A stretch of 64,000 bases of DNA from positions 102,846,969 through 102,910,968 of the forward strand of contig JAQMRL010000003.1 in assembly GCA_035578175.1 (NCBI GenBank), in the 5' to 3' direction. The DNA comes from Catonia carolina (Eukaryota > Arthropoda > Insecta > Hemiptera > Achilidae). A program made the position numbers and the translations under genes. The notes under the pieces are model-generated. The model had not been told where the DNA came from and made no database searches. It worked only from the letters and a program-made list of their open reading frames with translations. This document shows, one piece after another, positions 45,295 to 57,094 of the stretch. How positions within the stretch are numbered: position 1 is the first letter of the stretch; the number at the start of each line of letters is the position of its first letter.

Positions 45295-46252
45295 CGAGGT
45301 TTGATAAAATAATAACGGGAATGTTTAATTTTGCGGGTTTTTTTAATCCGATTTCCAAAATTCTTTTTTTACCTTGTTGGCACACCTGTTTCTAACATAT
45401 ATTTGTATTTGCAGTCATTTTGAATGTTGTACAGTTTATTGTTAATAGTTGAAAAAAGTACACCTGTTTGCATTCGCTCCGTGATTTATTACTTCCGAAA
45501 AAATGAATCAAAAGTTTGCATTAAATTTTGTGTGAAAAATGGTATCAAGTGTAGTACCACATTCGAAATGTTGACAGTGGCTTTTGGGGAATCTACTATG
45601 AGTAAAACAAGCGTTTACGAGTGATACAAACGGTTAAAAAATAGCCGTGAAAATGTTGAAGATGACGACCACCCTGGACGCACTACACATCAATAACAGA
45701 CGTCAGCATCGTAGATTTGGAGGAACTGATTCTGAAAGATCGCAGGATCACTATCAGAGAGGTTGGTAATGAGGTCGGTATATCATTTGGATCATGGTCA
45801 AGCAATTTTTTTAGATGTTTCGGTTGAAACACGTGGCAGCAAAGTTCGTTCCGAAATTACTGAATTTTGAACAAATAGAACGTCGAGTGGATATCGCCCA
45901 AGAATGGGTGAATGAAGTCAACATTGATCCAGAATTTCTGCAAACGGTTATAAAAGGTGATGAAACATGGGTATATGGGTATGACGTCGAAACCAAGATT
46001 TCGACCTTTCAAGAGATCCGTGAAAGGACGATGTTTTGCCACCATTGATGGTACAAAAAGAGAATCACTAAAGAAGGTAAAAGAAATACCAAAAAGTGAA
46101 TTCCAGAAGTGCTTCCAAGACTGGAAAAACGCTCGCACAAGTTTATTATTTCTGAGGAGGATTACTTTGAAAGGGACAAAATTGATATAGATGAATAAAT
46201 AAAAATTGTTTAAGGTAAACTACAATTCCCGTTATTTTTTGATCAAACCTCC
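45295..46252 (+). mobile_element. Internally deleted mariner element
   Basis: The termini CGAGGTTTGAT and ATCAAACCTCC are inverted repeats that continue into AATAACGGGAAT, each flanked by TA (45293-45294 and 46253-46254). At 958 bp it is about 350 bp shorter than a typical ~1.3-kb mariner. It lies within the hAT-like element and so inserted later. Confidence 0.9.
45493..46198 (+). pseudogene. Mariner transposase, catalytic middle deleted
   Basis: The N-terminal helix-turn-helix region is clear: CIKFCVKNGIKCSTTFEML, then SKTSVYE and a stop where a Trp would be expected (about 45622), then KNSRENVEDDD. After shifts, the second helix-turn-helix region (ILKDRRITIREV) and HVAAKFVPKLLNFEQIERRV can be read. 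The first catalytic Asp lies in VIKGDETWVYGYDVETK (about 45945-45994). The frame then jumps to GRCFATIDGTKRE, IPKSEFQKCFQDWK and a C-terminal DKIDIDE with stop at 46196. The second and third catalytic Asp residues and the segment between are deleted. It is not a functional transposase, but it keeps the DNA-binding half. Confidence 0.88.
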
Positions 46253-46392
46253 TACACACTATGTTAATGTGTATTTTATATTTGTTTAGTCTCGGGAGTC
46301 TCGTGGAAACTTATTATAGTACACCAGTTTTTCTCGTTTTTTTTTGCAACTCTTCACCTATTTTGAAGGCACGAGCCGCCACTGGTGTCCAG

Positions 46393-48580
46393 GTGTAGGA
46401 AAAGTAAATGTCCAGAGTTGTGGGCTCTGATAAAAAATTACATCAAATGAAAGTCAGTTTCTATATGAAAATTTCATCAGCTGCATTTCAATTAAGGAAA
46501 ATATGAGTGAGTTGTTTTGTCAGTTTTCTTTGTGGTTCAGTACTGTATAGTTGTATTCATAGGCGATAGCTATGTAGTGAATTGTGGCGCTTAGCGCACA
46601 CCTTTATGCTCAGTTGTCTCATTCTCTAAATACAGTTATTCTTTTTTAATTTATAAGATTTATAAAGTCATATTAATAAATGAAATCGTTGTGTACCATA
46701 ATTTAAATAGTTAATACATATTCTTTATCATGGTAGTAGCAGCTTGGGACGGTCGTTGAAACATCAGAAGTGGTCTACCATTTTCAAGGTTGGATGAATT
46801 AATTAATATGCAGTTGCTTAATACCTGTGAGAAATATATATAAAAAGAAGATTGACACGTTTTGAAAGATATGGTTTTGTTTTTAGTTCTACCCGTATTT
46901 TTATTTTTTATTTTAAAAAGTATTAGGTTAAAAACCCAACAGGCAAAGAATTTTTGTTGAATTACTTTTTTTAAAACAGTATCATAAAAATATCTTGAGT
47001 TTTTAGATCTGTTACAGGTTTTTCAATTTTAAAACTTTCTGAAAAATATATGGTATCCTTTTTCCGACTGATATTTAGTAAGATAATCGTAGTAAGCTTA
47101 AACCTTGCCATTTATATTTTCTTGGAAAATTAGTCACTCGTATCGCTTTTCATCCTCTACTAACAATATAATTGTATTTTCCGTTGTATCATTGTGTTTA
47201 TTTACATCTTCTTGGAATTTTTCATTTTTTCGCCTTTGTAAAGAAATAAAGAAGGGAACCTACTAAACAAATTAATATGTAGATACTTTTCATGCAGCTA
47301 TTTTGTAACAGCAAAATAATTATAATTGAATTTGTTTTGTTAGGATCTTCAATTATATACTACATCCGTTTAAATTAAATTATGGGGAATTTATATCGTA
47401 CACTGGTCAGAAGACTGAAATGGAAGCAATACACACGATAAAAAAAGAATTTCTCTAAATGAACCACCTTCTTCTTTATGTGTCGTATTTTTTTCAGAAC
47501 GTTGGTAACCATCACAACAATTTGCACTTTATTGGCAGCCTGTCTAAAAAGCGCAGTCGTGTCTATGCCATACCAGTCCCTTAGGTTTTTTTTAGCGATT
47601 ACATTTTTTCCAACACCTTTACCCACTATTTTCTCGCATGATATTGAAGATAATTAAATTATCCTCACGAAGGTATCCCCGCAAGGGATCAGCCAATTTG
47701 AAACATAACTATTCAATTTGAAGAGGACTTAATTCACTCCTCACAAGAGAATGCCAAATTTGTTGTGAAATAATTAAATTAGTAAACAATTAATACTTTA
47801 TTGTTACAATATTCGTTATGCTATGAACATATCTTTCAGTTCTTATACACTCACTGTTTAGTTTATTGTGGGTTTTATGTTTTATATTTACATCTCAGTT
47901 ATCTGTCCATTATCAATATTATATGGTAAACACTTTATAATACACCAATTCTCATGCGACTTTACTGTTTATTATATTTTAATCACTATTTTTTAAAGAG
48001 CGAATGAGGGACCCACTCTCTTGGTTTGGCCTCCTGTCCCCCATTAAAAATATTTACAATTCTATTTTCTTCTTCTTAGTTGCCTAGTAACCATACTTTT
48101 GTTAATGAAATCAAATAATTTTTAAAGTATTTATTTTAATCAGCTGGAGATATCTATTTTATTTTCAATAGACTCAAAAATAAACAACTCCAGGTGTGCA
48201 TCAAATTTGTCATATTACAATATTCTGCAATAATATATTTTCTAACTTATCATCACACGTTCAAAGTATTCCAATTTCCTCGTTTTAGCTGAGGATTAAT
48301 TTCACAGTTGTCTTTCCTAAATGATGGAGCATCTGATAGTTGCAGACTTTCTCCACCCAAGAAACTTTCGACATTCTTCTGTTGCACCACACATGACTAA
48401 TAAAGAATTTCGCTGAATTACTGATAAAACATTTGTACTTTCAAAAACTCCTTAGATTCATTTTTTTAAATATAAATTTAATTGTTTTTTAGCTAACTGT
48501 AAATGTACGGAGCTTTTAATATTTTTTAATGAAAAAATCAAATATAAACAGAATCAAAGTTTTAAAATAGGTACATTTTT
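46393..48580. other. Unassigned sequence
   Basis: The antisense frame at 47375-47626 lacks recognisable motifs. No repeat of this window matches here. Confidence 0.4.
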
Positions 48581-48582
48581 GC

Positions 48583-48802
48583 ATTAACTCACATGTATTT
48601 GCCATGGTTTGCAAGGAATGCAGGTATACAACATTGTTGCAACCTTCCTGATGTAATGGATGAAGTCAGGCGTTTCAATAGAAAATATCAGGCGAGACTT
48701 GAAAATCACGAAAATGAATTAGCCATAAATCTCTAAACAATGCAGAAGAAGTTAGGCGCCTGATACGTTACCATGTTTTGGACTTGTCTGAAAGGGTTTA
48801 AA
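48583..48802 (+). mobile_element. Jockey RT C-terminal fragment
   Basis: Reading from about 48593: WFARNAGIQHCCNLPDVMDE and VRRFNRKYQARLENHENELA follow the usual end of Jockey RT ORFs. Then a one-base shift leads into NNAEEVRRLIRYHVLDL. No other part of the element is present. Confidence 0.7.
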
Positions 48803-48804
48803 TG

Positions 48805-49599
48805 TACAAAAAATTATAGTGAAAGTATTCCATATGGTAAAATGTAAAATATCTGTGTACATAATAATTTTCTCTTTTAACACATGAGTAATTGATGTAA
48901 TGAGAGGTACTCAAGGTAATGAGGCCTCAACTTGTGATTTGTAAATTCAAACATTTGTTTATAGTTTATTTTTAAAAAACTGATAGCAAATAATGCTATT
49001 TAAAAAAACACATTTTTTTTACCGTAGTTCTATCATTAATTACCTTGATATAAACACAGTTAGCTTATACACGATAAGTTTAAAATATACACTTGTTTTC
49101 GTTTTCGCTCAAAATTAGGAAATCGCACGAATGCACAGAAATTTTCTCAACCACTCTCATCACAAAATCTACAAAAAAATAAAGGAGATCCTGAATAAGT
49201 GATCTCATATGAAACACCGAGAGTTTTAAGATCTTCATAATATCCTACATAAATTTCAGAATTTAATTTAATCAGTATTCAGACCGTACACTGGACAGAA
49301 GACTAAAATGAAACCAATATACAAGACAAAAAATAATTGTTTTATTACACCATACCAGAAAATTGGCGTACTTAGTCTCAACAAAACGTTCATAGTCTCA
49401 ATGAAACTTTAACAGAACGTTTCAGCGCTCTGTTTTTCATGTAAGTTTCTGAAACTTGAGTGATTTACTCAGACAAGACAAAAACGCAACATTACATACA
49501 ATTAACACTCAATTAAAAAATGAGAAAACAAGGGTCTTGGCATTTACACACGATAAACCAAACTGGTATCTAACCTATTAAACCGAATAAACTCAGTGT
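48805..49599. other. Unassigned sequence
   Basis: No gene or known repeat. CCGTACACTGG-ACAGAAGACTAAAATG near 49285 resembles CGTACACTGG-TCAGAAGACTGAAATG near 47396, a short repeat of unknown kind. Confidence 0.4.
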
Positions 49600-49901
49600 T
49601 CTTCATTTTATGAAATCTCAGAAAACTCTGTCGGAAAAAGACATGAAAATGACATATTTCGCATTATTCCACTTTGTACTCAGCTATGGTGTTACGCAGT
49701 GGGGTTATTCAACCGAAAGTTTTAAGGTATTTCGCATACAGAAATACCCAGTTAGAGTCATCACAAACATTCCAAGGGATTATTCATGCAAAAGCTTGTT
49801 TATTAAATACAGTTTTCTCCCTTTATCTTCTCTTTACATATTTGAAATTTTTAAATTGGCATAAAAGGAACATTGCAGTATTATCAATAAAAAATAAATA
49901 A
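49600..49901 (+). pseudogene. Non-LTR reverse transcriptase fragment (RT C-terminal region)
   Basis: The frame 49610-49864 reads LSEKDMKMTYFALFHFVLSY, GVTQWG, FRIQKYPVRVITNIPRDYSC, KSLFIKYSFLPLSSLYIFEI. This is the region just after the RT palm in Jockey/CR1-group LINEs: Y-x-x-x-x-x-x-x-L-x-Y-G, I-Q-K-x-x-x-R and L-P-x-x-x-L-Y-x-x-E. It stops after about 85 residues. It lies about 200 bp before the Jockey copy that starts at 50103 and appears to be a separate truncated copy; 49902-50090 is AT-rich and unassigned. Confidence 0.75.
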
Positions 49902-50090
49902 CAATAGAATATTAATAAGAAATTTATTTCACGTGTTGCAGAAAGATATTAACAACAAAAAAATAAAACATGGAACATAAAAATAATAAACGATATTCTT
50001 ATTGTAAACAATAAAACAATCATAATTAAATGTAAATAAAAAATAAAAAAAGATTACAAACTAATTTCACAAAGAAAAAATAGGGCCTCC

Positions 50091-50102
50091 AAGACAGTGC
50101 CT
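50091..50102. repeat. Outer target duplication of the Jockey copy, left
   Basis: AAGACAGTGCCT is repeated exactly at 54078-54089, directly after a poly(A) run. Confidence 0.7.
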
Positions 50103-50152
50103 TACTCAATTTACGCAGTTACATATTCTCAAGTCCTGCTATCCCACCGATC

Positions 50153-50332
50153 TGTCATTTCTGCCATGAGCACCAATTGACGGTGAATTACATTTTATGT
50201 GATTGTCGTTTCACAGAAGTTCAGAGAAGAAAATTTCAGCTTCAAGATGTGTCTCTAAGTAATCTTTTCTGCCATGAAAACAAGATTGAAAGTGTGTTGA
50301 AAATGATGAAGAACCTAAATTTGTATAACTGA
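50153..50332 (+). pseudogene. Jockey ORF2 C-terminus with zinc-knuckle-like motif
   Basis: The 59-codon frame starts at a Cys-rich segment, CHFCHEHQLTVNYILCDC, typical of the C-terminal C-x2-C...C motif after the RT in Jockey-type LINEs. It continues with NKIESVLKMMKNLNLYN and a stop (50330-50332). Just upstream, in a different frame, QCLTQFTQLHILKSCYPT matches the preceding conserved segment, so there is a one-base shift near 50145. This is the last part of a truncated ORF; the polymerase domain is absent. Confidence 0.78.
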
Positions 50333-50352
50333 ACATAACTTTTATGATGTCT

Positions 50353-50362
50353 AAGTAAAACT
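50353..50362. repeat. RTE target duplication, left
   Basis: AAGTAAAACT occurs here and again at 53751-53760, immediately after the A-rich RTE 3' end. Confidence 0.75.
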
Positions 50363-53300
50363 TGGGGCTATAAAGGGCTTCTGTCATCAACTAGAAGGAG
50401 ACCCCTTAATTCCTTTTACAAAAGGCTTAAGGGAACCAGCCGGGATAGAAGGCTAGTGTCCTATCCATACATTCACGTTGTGTGGCCTGTTAGTAACCAT
50501 GTGACCGCTCATCAGCACGATAACCGGCCCATGGCGAACGGAACTGGAAGGGCTGCCCATTCCACTCTGGCAGACGGTGGCTTGGGGCACTCAGTCTGCC
50601 AACCAAAAAGCTGAAAGCAACAGTAAACTACAGCTTTTTCTGTTTTTCTGTCTGACTAGAATTATTGTAAGGAAACTCCTTCATGTATGATTCTGGTTAG
50701 GCTTACTTAGTATATGCAGATCTTCAAGAGCTTCGAGAACTTCAAGAACTTCGAGAACTTCAAAATATGAAAAATTATGATGGCGTCCTCTCTGGTAAAA
50801 CATTCCGGAGATAAACTAGTCCTCCATTCGGATCTCCGGGCGAGGACTATCAGAGGGGACTTCATCAAAAAAATAAAAGTTTCTGAAATTCTGCGAGTTG
50901 GGACATGGAATGTTAGGAGTTTAAAACAAACTGGTAGGTTAGAGAATTTAAAAAGGGAAATGGATAGGTTGAAGTTAGATATTGTAGGCATTGGTGAGGT
51001 ACGCTGGGATGATGATCAAGACTTTTGGTCAGGGGATTATAGGGTTTTTAACACTAAAGCCATCGGAGGGCAGGGCGGAGTGGGTCTAGTAATGAATAAA
51101 AGAATTGGACAAAGAGTGACTTACTATAAGCAGTGTAGTGATAGGATTATCATGGTTAGAGTAGATACGAAACCAAAGCCCACCACTATAGTGCAGGTCT
51201 ACAGCCTACGTCTTCACACAGAGAGGAAGAAATAGAACAAGTATATGAGGAATTAGATGAAGTAATAAAATATGTCAAGGGTGATGAAAATTTGATAGTT
51301 ATGGGAGACTGGAATGCAGTAGTTGGAGAAGGAAAAGAAGGAAAGATAGTCGGAGAAAATGGTCTAGGGAAAAGAAATGACAGAGGGAGTCGGCTGGTAG
51401 ATTTCTGCTCCAAATATAATTTAGTGATAGGCAATACTCTTTTTAAGAATTACAAAAGGAGGTTATACACTTGGGTGATGCCAGGTGACAAGGGAAGATA
51501 CCAAATAGATTACATAATGGTTAGACAAAGATTCAGAAACCAGATTATGAACTGTAAAGCCTATCCAGGTGCAGACATAGGAAGTGATCATAACTTAGTA
51601 GTAATGGATAGCAGGCTTAAACTTAAAAAACTGAAGAAGGGACAGGGAAATGCTAGGTGGGATGTAGACAAACTAAGAGAACCAGACAACCAGGTAGGTT
51701 TCCAGGAGAGTATTCAAAAAGGGATAGAAGAAAGAGGTAATGACACAAGAAGTGTAGAGGAGGAGTGGATAAACTTCAAGGAGGTGGTAGTGAAAGCAGC
51801 GGAAGAATGGTTAGGACATACAAAAAGAAGAGGTAGGAAACCGTGGATTACTAATGATATTTTAGAACTGATGGATGAGCGAAGAAAATATAAAAACGCA
51901 AAGGACGAGAGAGGTAAAAGGCAATATTGCTACTTGAGAAATACCATAAACAAAAGGTGTAAGAAAGCGAAGGAAGAGTGGATCAGAGCGAAATGTACGG
52001 ACATTGAAAGTAAAATGGCAGTTGGTAAAGTGGACGCAGCTTACAGAAAAATAAGGGAAAACTTTGGAGAACGAAAGATGAAAGCTGTTAATTTACAAAG
52101 CGCAGGTGGCAAACCATTGTTGAATGGCCAAGAGAGAGCTGAAAGATGGAAGGAATACGTAAACCAACTCTACAGGGGAAACGAATTAGAACATGATGCG
52201 ATAGAACAAGAAACTGATGTTGAAGAAAATCAAAGAGGGGACCCTATACTACGAGAAGAATTCGATCGGGCACTTAAGGATATGAATATGAATAAGACAC
52301 CAGGAATAGATAACATACCATCGGAATTATTATTACGATGTGGCGAAGTTGCTCAAAACAAATTATACAAACTTGTGTGCAGAATGTATGAGAGTGGAGA
52401 GGTACCATCGGACTTTAAAAAAAACATTATGATTCCAATACCAAAAAAGTCAGGAGCGGAGAAGTGTGAACATTACAGAACCATCAGCCTAACATGCCAT
52501 GCATCTAAGATACTGACAAGAATTATATACAGGAGAATAGAACACCGAGTAGAAGAAGTATTGGACGATGACCAATTTGGATTTAGAAGGAGAATGGGAA
52601 CTCGAGATGCAATATTGGCTCTGAGACTGATTATTGAGAAAAGGATAAAGAAAAATAAAACTACTTTTATGGCATTTGTAGATTTAGAGAAAGCATTTGA
52701 CAATTTGGACTGGAGTAAAATGTTTAAAACTTTGAAAAGGCTAGGAATTAAATACAAAGAAAGGAAAGTTATCTTCAGTCTGTATAAGAATCAAACGGCT
52801 GCTTTGAGAATCGAGGGGTACGAAAAAGAGGCTGCTGTAAGAAAAGGTGTACGACAAGGTTGTTCTTTGTCACCACTACTTTTTAACTTGTATATAGAAG
52901 AGGCTATAAATGAAGTGAAGGAGAAATTTTACGCAGGAATAAAAATTCAAGGAGAAACAATAAAAATGCTGAGATTCGCTGATGATATAGTAGTATTAGC
53001 CGAGGCAAAGAAAGAACTAGAGGATGCCTTAAATGGAATGGATGAGATCTTGAGAAAGGATTACTTCATGAAAATTAATAAGAACAAAACGAAAGTGTTG
53101 TGCAGCAGCAAGAGTGGTTTAGAAGAGATGGGAAATTTAAAAGTAGGCAACGAAAACATACAGGAAGTTAGGGAATTCCGCTATCTAGGGAGTAAAATAA
53201 CAAAGGATGGTAGAAGCACAAGTGATATCAAGAGTAGAATTGCTCAAGCTAGAAAAGCCTTTGAAATGAAAAACAGCTTACTGACTACAAACATTGATTT

Positions 53301-53750
53301 ACAGATTAGGAAAAATTTCTTAAAACATTATGTTTGGAGTGTAGCAATATACGGAAGTGAAACGTGGGTGATAGGGGCTGTAGAAAGGAAGAGGATAGAA
53401 GCTTTTGAAATGTGGTGTTATAGGAAAATGTTAAAGATTAGGTGGGTGGACAAAATAAGTAATTTAGAGGTTCTTAGGCGAGTGGATGAAAAAAGAAGTA
53501 TATGGAAGCATCTTACCAAAAGAAGGGATAGGCTAGTGGGGCATATCCTAAGACATCCAGGTATTGGGCTATCAATAATGGAGGGTAATATTGAGGGAGT
53601 AAATTGTAGAGGGAGGCAAAGATTAGAATATATAAAGCAAATTACAAAAGATGTAGGGTGTTACAGGTATGTAGATATGAAACGACTTGCGCAAGATAGA
53701 ACAGGTTGGAGAACTGCATCAAACCAGTCGAGAGACTGATGACAAAAAAA
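50363..53750 (+). mobile_element. Nearly intact, full-length RTE-clade LINE
   Basis: The element is 3,388 bp long, the usual size for an RTE LINE. It has a ~410-bp 5' UTR with GC-richer composition than its surroundings, one long ORF (broken once) and a very short 3' end, TGATGACAAAAAAAAA. Ten-bp target duplications flank it. With one frameshift and no in-frame stops across about 985 codons, it looks like the youngest large insertion here. Confidence 0.88.
50777..53739 (+). pseudogene. RTE ORF: AP endonuclease plus reverse transcriptase, single frameshift
   Basis: A bifunctional LINE protein: the endonuclease nicks target DNA and the reverse transcriptase copies the RNA there. The first segment (50777-51235, 152 residues) starts after an in-frame stop at 50768. 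It holds the endonuclease N-terminal motifs WNVRS (44-48) and GEVRW (73-77, Glu74). A one-base loss near 51203 breaks the frame. The second open segment (815 codons from 51292; its frame reaches back to the shift) carries GDWN (5-8), SDH (98-100), TPGIDNIPSELL (336-347), FVDLEKAFD (462-470, first catalytic Asp), RQGCSLSPLLFNLY (521-534), the catalytic FADD (562-565) and FRYLGSKI. The C-terminal GRQRLEYIKQITKDVG and TASNQSRD end is RTE-like. Antisense frames at 51186 and 52473 are shadows. Confidence 0.92.
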
Positions 53751-53790
53751 AAGTAAAACTATGTAAATAGTTGTGTTCATGTAAATGAGT

Positions 53791-53856
<66 letters not shown>
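53791..53856. repeat. (TG)n microsatellite, about 33 units
   Basis: This is an uninterrupted TG tract of about 66 bp in the 3' UTR of the split Jockey copy. It is not part of an R950 copy. Confidence 0.95.
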
Positions 53857-53857
<1 letters not shown>

Positions 53858-54077
53858 CAGTAAGTTTCCGTCACCGATTGAATTTTGCTGATCAGTCATT
53901 GTTATTATTTAATGTTTTTAATTTTTGTTAGTAATTAATTCATTGTTGTTATTTTTGTTGATTGGTTTTTGTAATTATGTATCAGCAGTTTATTGGGTAC
54001 TGTTATATTTTTGCTATAATAACTGGTCGCTAATGACTGCATTGCTGATACGACCTTAAATAAATAACATAAAAAAA

Positions 54078-54089
54078 AAGACAGTGCCT
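54078..54089. repeat. Outer target duplication of the Jockey copy, right
   Basis: AAGACAGTGCCT, exact copy of 50091-50102, follows the poly(A) end at 54077. 54090-54228 is A-rich and unassigned. Confidence 0.7.
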
Positions 54090-54243
54090 GTTTAGAGGTT
54101 CCATCAGTAATATAATTACCCTAGGGCTGACAAAACAACAATCATACACATATACTAAATGAAAAAATACAAATAATAAAAAAATACAAAAAAAATAGTA
54201 AATATAAATAAGTAAATAGTAATATAAATATAAATAGTTAATA

Positions 54244-57094
54244 ATAATAATATAATAATAATAATAATGCTTTATTTTTCACTTTTACAAATGTTACATC
54301 CTCCTTTTACACACATCTTACGGCTTGACCGCAGTCATCAGCCGGAAAATCAGAGTACACTTACAATTAATTACAATATTAAAAAACACAGTATATTATA
54401 ATCAGGAATACATTAGAAAAAAGAAACTAAACACCAACTTTATAAAAATGACATACATACATTTTGAAGCATAATGACATAATGAAAAATGAAATTAAAA
54501 CACAATAGGGAATAAATTCAAAAACCAAAACCCATCACCCTATTCATCCCTCTTCCTAGACACAACAGAAGAACAAAACAAACAATCAAATTTTTATGCC
54601 TCAGTAATTGAACTCTGTAATCAATGCTCATCTATATCTCCAAGCATCTCTACAAAAGGACGCTAGCCCCTGCCAGTCTTTCCCATTTAAAAGTTCCAGA
54701 AAAGCTTTCTGTCCCAATTCATTCTGCCCCAACCATTTTCGGCGCCATTCCCTAAGAACTGGACATCTTCCCACAAAGTGAAATATGTCCTCTTTTTCTC
54801 CCAAATTACACATAGAACAATTAAAATTTTTATCCACAACCCATGGTTTGTAATTTAAGTCTATCAATTCACCACGCGCTTTAATGATCCACCTGATTTT
54901 TGACAGATCCTCCATCACATTAAAATAACTGGCTTCACCTAGAACTACATTTAGCTGTTTATACCAGGTGTGATATCTTGTGGCATTAATTTCTGCCAGA
55001 GAACGTTCCTTCTGCTTATCCTGGAGTGATAATAAAATCTGCCTAAACCATCCCTTCCAATTCCCCATATTGCCTATTTGAAACCTCATCCCTAGCCCTA
55101 ATTCTGACACAATTTCCCCCCATTCCCTGAACCAACCTATATTTTTAACTACGAGTATTTTTAACTCGTATTTCCAAAGCCATGATTTTCGGTAGCCTTT
55201 GATCTTTCATTTTTAGTAGGCCTACTTTAATTATATAATCAAAGTGCAATTTTAAAGTATACAGATATAATGGTTTCATACCTGTTTCGATATAAAGCAT
55301 ATAGTTTGGGGTATTATTTGGAAGAGTAAGGGCCTTTTTTACAAAATAACGCTGAAGCTTTTCCACACTGTCGTGTTGCTTGTAGCCCCATACCTGGGCT
55401 GCATAACAAATAATTGCCCTAGCACATGCGCTGAACAGACTGGTTTTGGTTGCCCACGTTACTTCTTTATTTTTTATTACGTTATCCCAACTTACATTGA
55501 GTGCCGATTTGGCTGAGACCATTTTTTTCTGCAAATGATATTGTGTTTTCATCGAGGGGGTAAGGAAGACACCCAAATATTTGTACACATTAACACATTC
55601 TATCAGCTCTCCTTTATAAAACCATTTTTCATTATTATTCGGCCTACCCCCATTTTTGAAGACCATTACTTTGGATTTCTGCAAATTTACTTTTAGATTC
55701 CAACTCTGACAATATTTTTCCAATTTATTTATCATGTACTGTAATCCCACTGGAGATTACTATATCGTCTGCATATAGTAGTAATTTTATTCTTTTCCCT
55801 CCTACCAATATCCCGCCCTCTAATTCATCGTGCAAGTCATTGAGGAATATTGCGACAACAAAGGACTCAGCAAACACCCCTGTCTTACTCGCATGCCGGT
55901 TTCAAAACTTTCTGTCACACCAATCTTACTCCATACCGCTGCAGTTGTACCCCTATTCAAACACTTTATTACTTTTAACATTCTCGTTGACAGCCCTAGA
56001 CAAGATAATTTGTAACACAAGGCCCTTCTATCAATTGTATCAAAGGCTGAGGAAAAATCCACAAAAAAAGAGTAAAGTTTTCCCCGCTTTTTGGCCAATC
56101 TGAGTTTAACAATAGATGACAAGACAAATATGTTATCCACCGTTGAATATCCCTTACGGAACCCAGCCTGAAATTCGTTGAGAATATTATTAGTTTCAAC
56201 CCACCTGTTCAATCTACCCAGTAACAGGCCCGTAAATAACTTTGCTACCACATTCATAAAGGATATACCCCGATAATTAGAAACATCTTCCATTGCCCCT
56301 TTTTTATGCAGTGGAAATATAATTGACGCCTTAAAACTATCCGGTACCCTGCCGGTTATATAAATATTGTTAAAAATTTGCAGTAACTTTTCAATCAGTA
56401 GTACAGGTGCCTTTTTATAAAATTCGTATGGAATACCGTCAAAACCCGGACTTTTATTATCTTTGCCTTTACTTATTACAGCTTGTAATTCCTCTAATTT
56501 AAATTCATTGTCTAATGTGGGATTTTCTATGTACGGTTCCGCATATAAAACAGGTTCAGCTAACAAATTTGGATTTAAAAGTGTTTTAAAATAATCAATC
56601 CACTCCCCGTTATTAATTTTATTGCTTACCGAGTTTGATCTTCTTTTGAACCTGTTCAATGTCCGCCAGAAAGTTTTTGGGTCTTTTGCCGACGAGATCA
56701 TACCTAATAGGGCCTTTTGATATTGTTTACGCTTTACGTCGCATAACATTTTATATGCTTTGTTTTTAACTAAGTATAGATCTTTAATACTATTCGCATT
56801 TGTTTTTCTGTATAAATTTAATAACGATAATACTTCTTTACGTGAACGTACACATTCGTAATCGAACCACGATTGTTTACTTTTAGCAGATGCCTGACCT
56901 TGACCCCCAACCACCGGACTCCCCGCTGCCTTCCTAATTGATTCTATTATACTACTGATAGCCTGATTAGACTCTGTATTAATTGAAAGATTACGCAATG
57001 AATTGTTCAATTTATCTTTGTAGTTTTTATCACTCGACTCCCTCCATAATAACTTCGGCAACAAAGGCAAACAGGAGATATCATTGATTTTACT
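54244..57094 (-). mobile_element. 5'-truncated LINE of the Jockey/Daphne-like group with 15-bp target duplication
   Basis: It is bounded by the exact 15-bp direct repeat TATAAATAGTTAATA (54229-54243 and 57095-57109). Read on the minus strand, it begins inside the ORF upstream of the RT, runs through RT and a C-terminal zinc knuckle, then a 3' UTR with AATAAAG near 54270, and ends in a short ATT/TTA-type repeat. The endonuclease is missing because of 5' truncation. The clade is a guess from overall layout: Jockey-superfamily-like, but unlike the shorter Jockey copies in this window. Confidence 0.85.
54628..57070 (-). pseudogene. LINE reverse transcriptase and C-terminal CCHC, three frameshifts
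   Basis: The first open segment (57070-55820, 416 residues) has a basic linker, KSPGFDGIPYEFYK (206-219), SNYRGISFMNVVAKLF, FQAGFRKGYST, FFVDFSSAFDTID (335-347, catalytic Asp338) and RQGCLLSPLL (396-405). A one-base loss near 55847 leads into another frame with AIFLNDLHDEL and the catalytic YADDIVI. A second shift near 55752 returns to the first frame (55750-55145: KYCQSWNLKVNLQKSKVMVF, YKYLGVFL). A third, at a ~14-bp tandem duplication near 55140-55165, leads to the last segment (55110-54628) with a C-x2-C-x9-H-x4-C knuckle (Cys98, Cys101, His111, Cys116). It is inactive, but its breaks are few. Plus-strand frames here are shadows. Confidence 0.9.

Larger units (their letters stand above)
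44835..46384. mobile_element. hAT-like non-autonomous element with a mariner inside
   Basis: The right end, reverse-complemented, reads CAGTGGCGGCTCGTG and then AATAGGTGAAGAG. The left end reads CGACGGCGGCTATTC and then GTAGGTGAAGAG. GTGTCCAT (44827-44834) and GTGTCCAG (46385-46392) make a plausible 8-bp target duplication with one change, as expected for hAT. No hAT transposase is present; without the mariner it is about 590 bp. The left TIR has a few extra bases, so this end is less certain. Confidence 0.62.
50103..54077 (+). mobile_element. 5'-truncated Jockey LINE split by an RTE element
   Basis: The left piece (50103-50362) carries the end of a Jockey ORF and the start of its 3' UTR. 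The right piece (53761-54077) carries the rest of the UTR with a long TG microsatellite and ends TCGCTAATGACTGCATTGC, TGATACGACCTTAAATAAAT, then poly(A). A 12-bp exact direct repeat (50091 and 54078) brackets the whole. The middle (50363-53750) is a younger RTE insertion with its own target duplication. The 3' end matches the SINE-1 type a tail. Confidence 0.75.
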
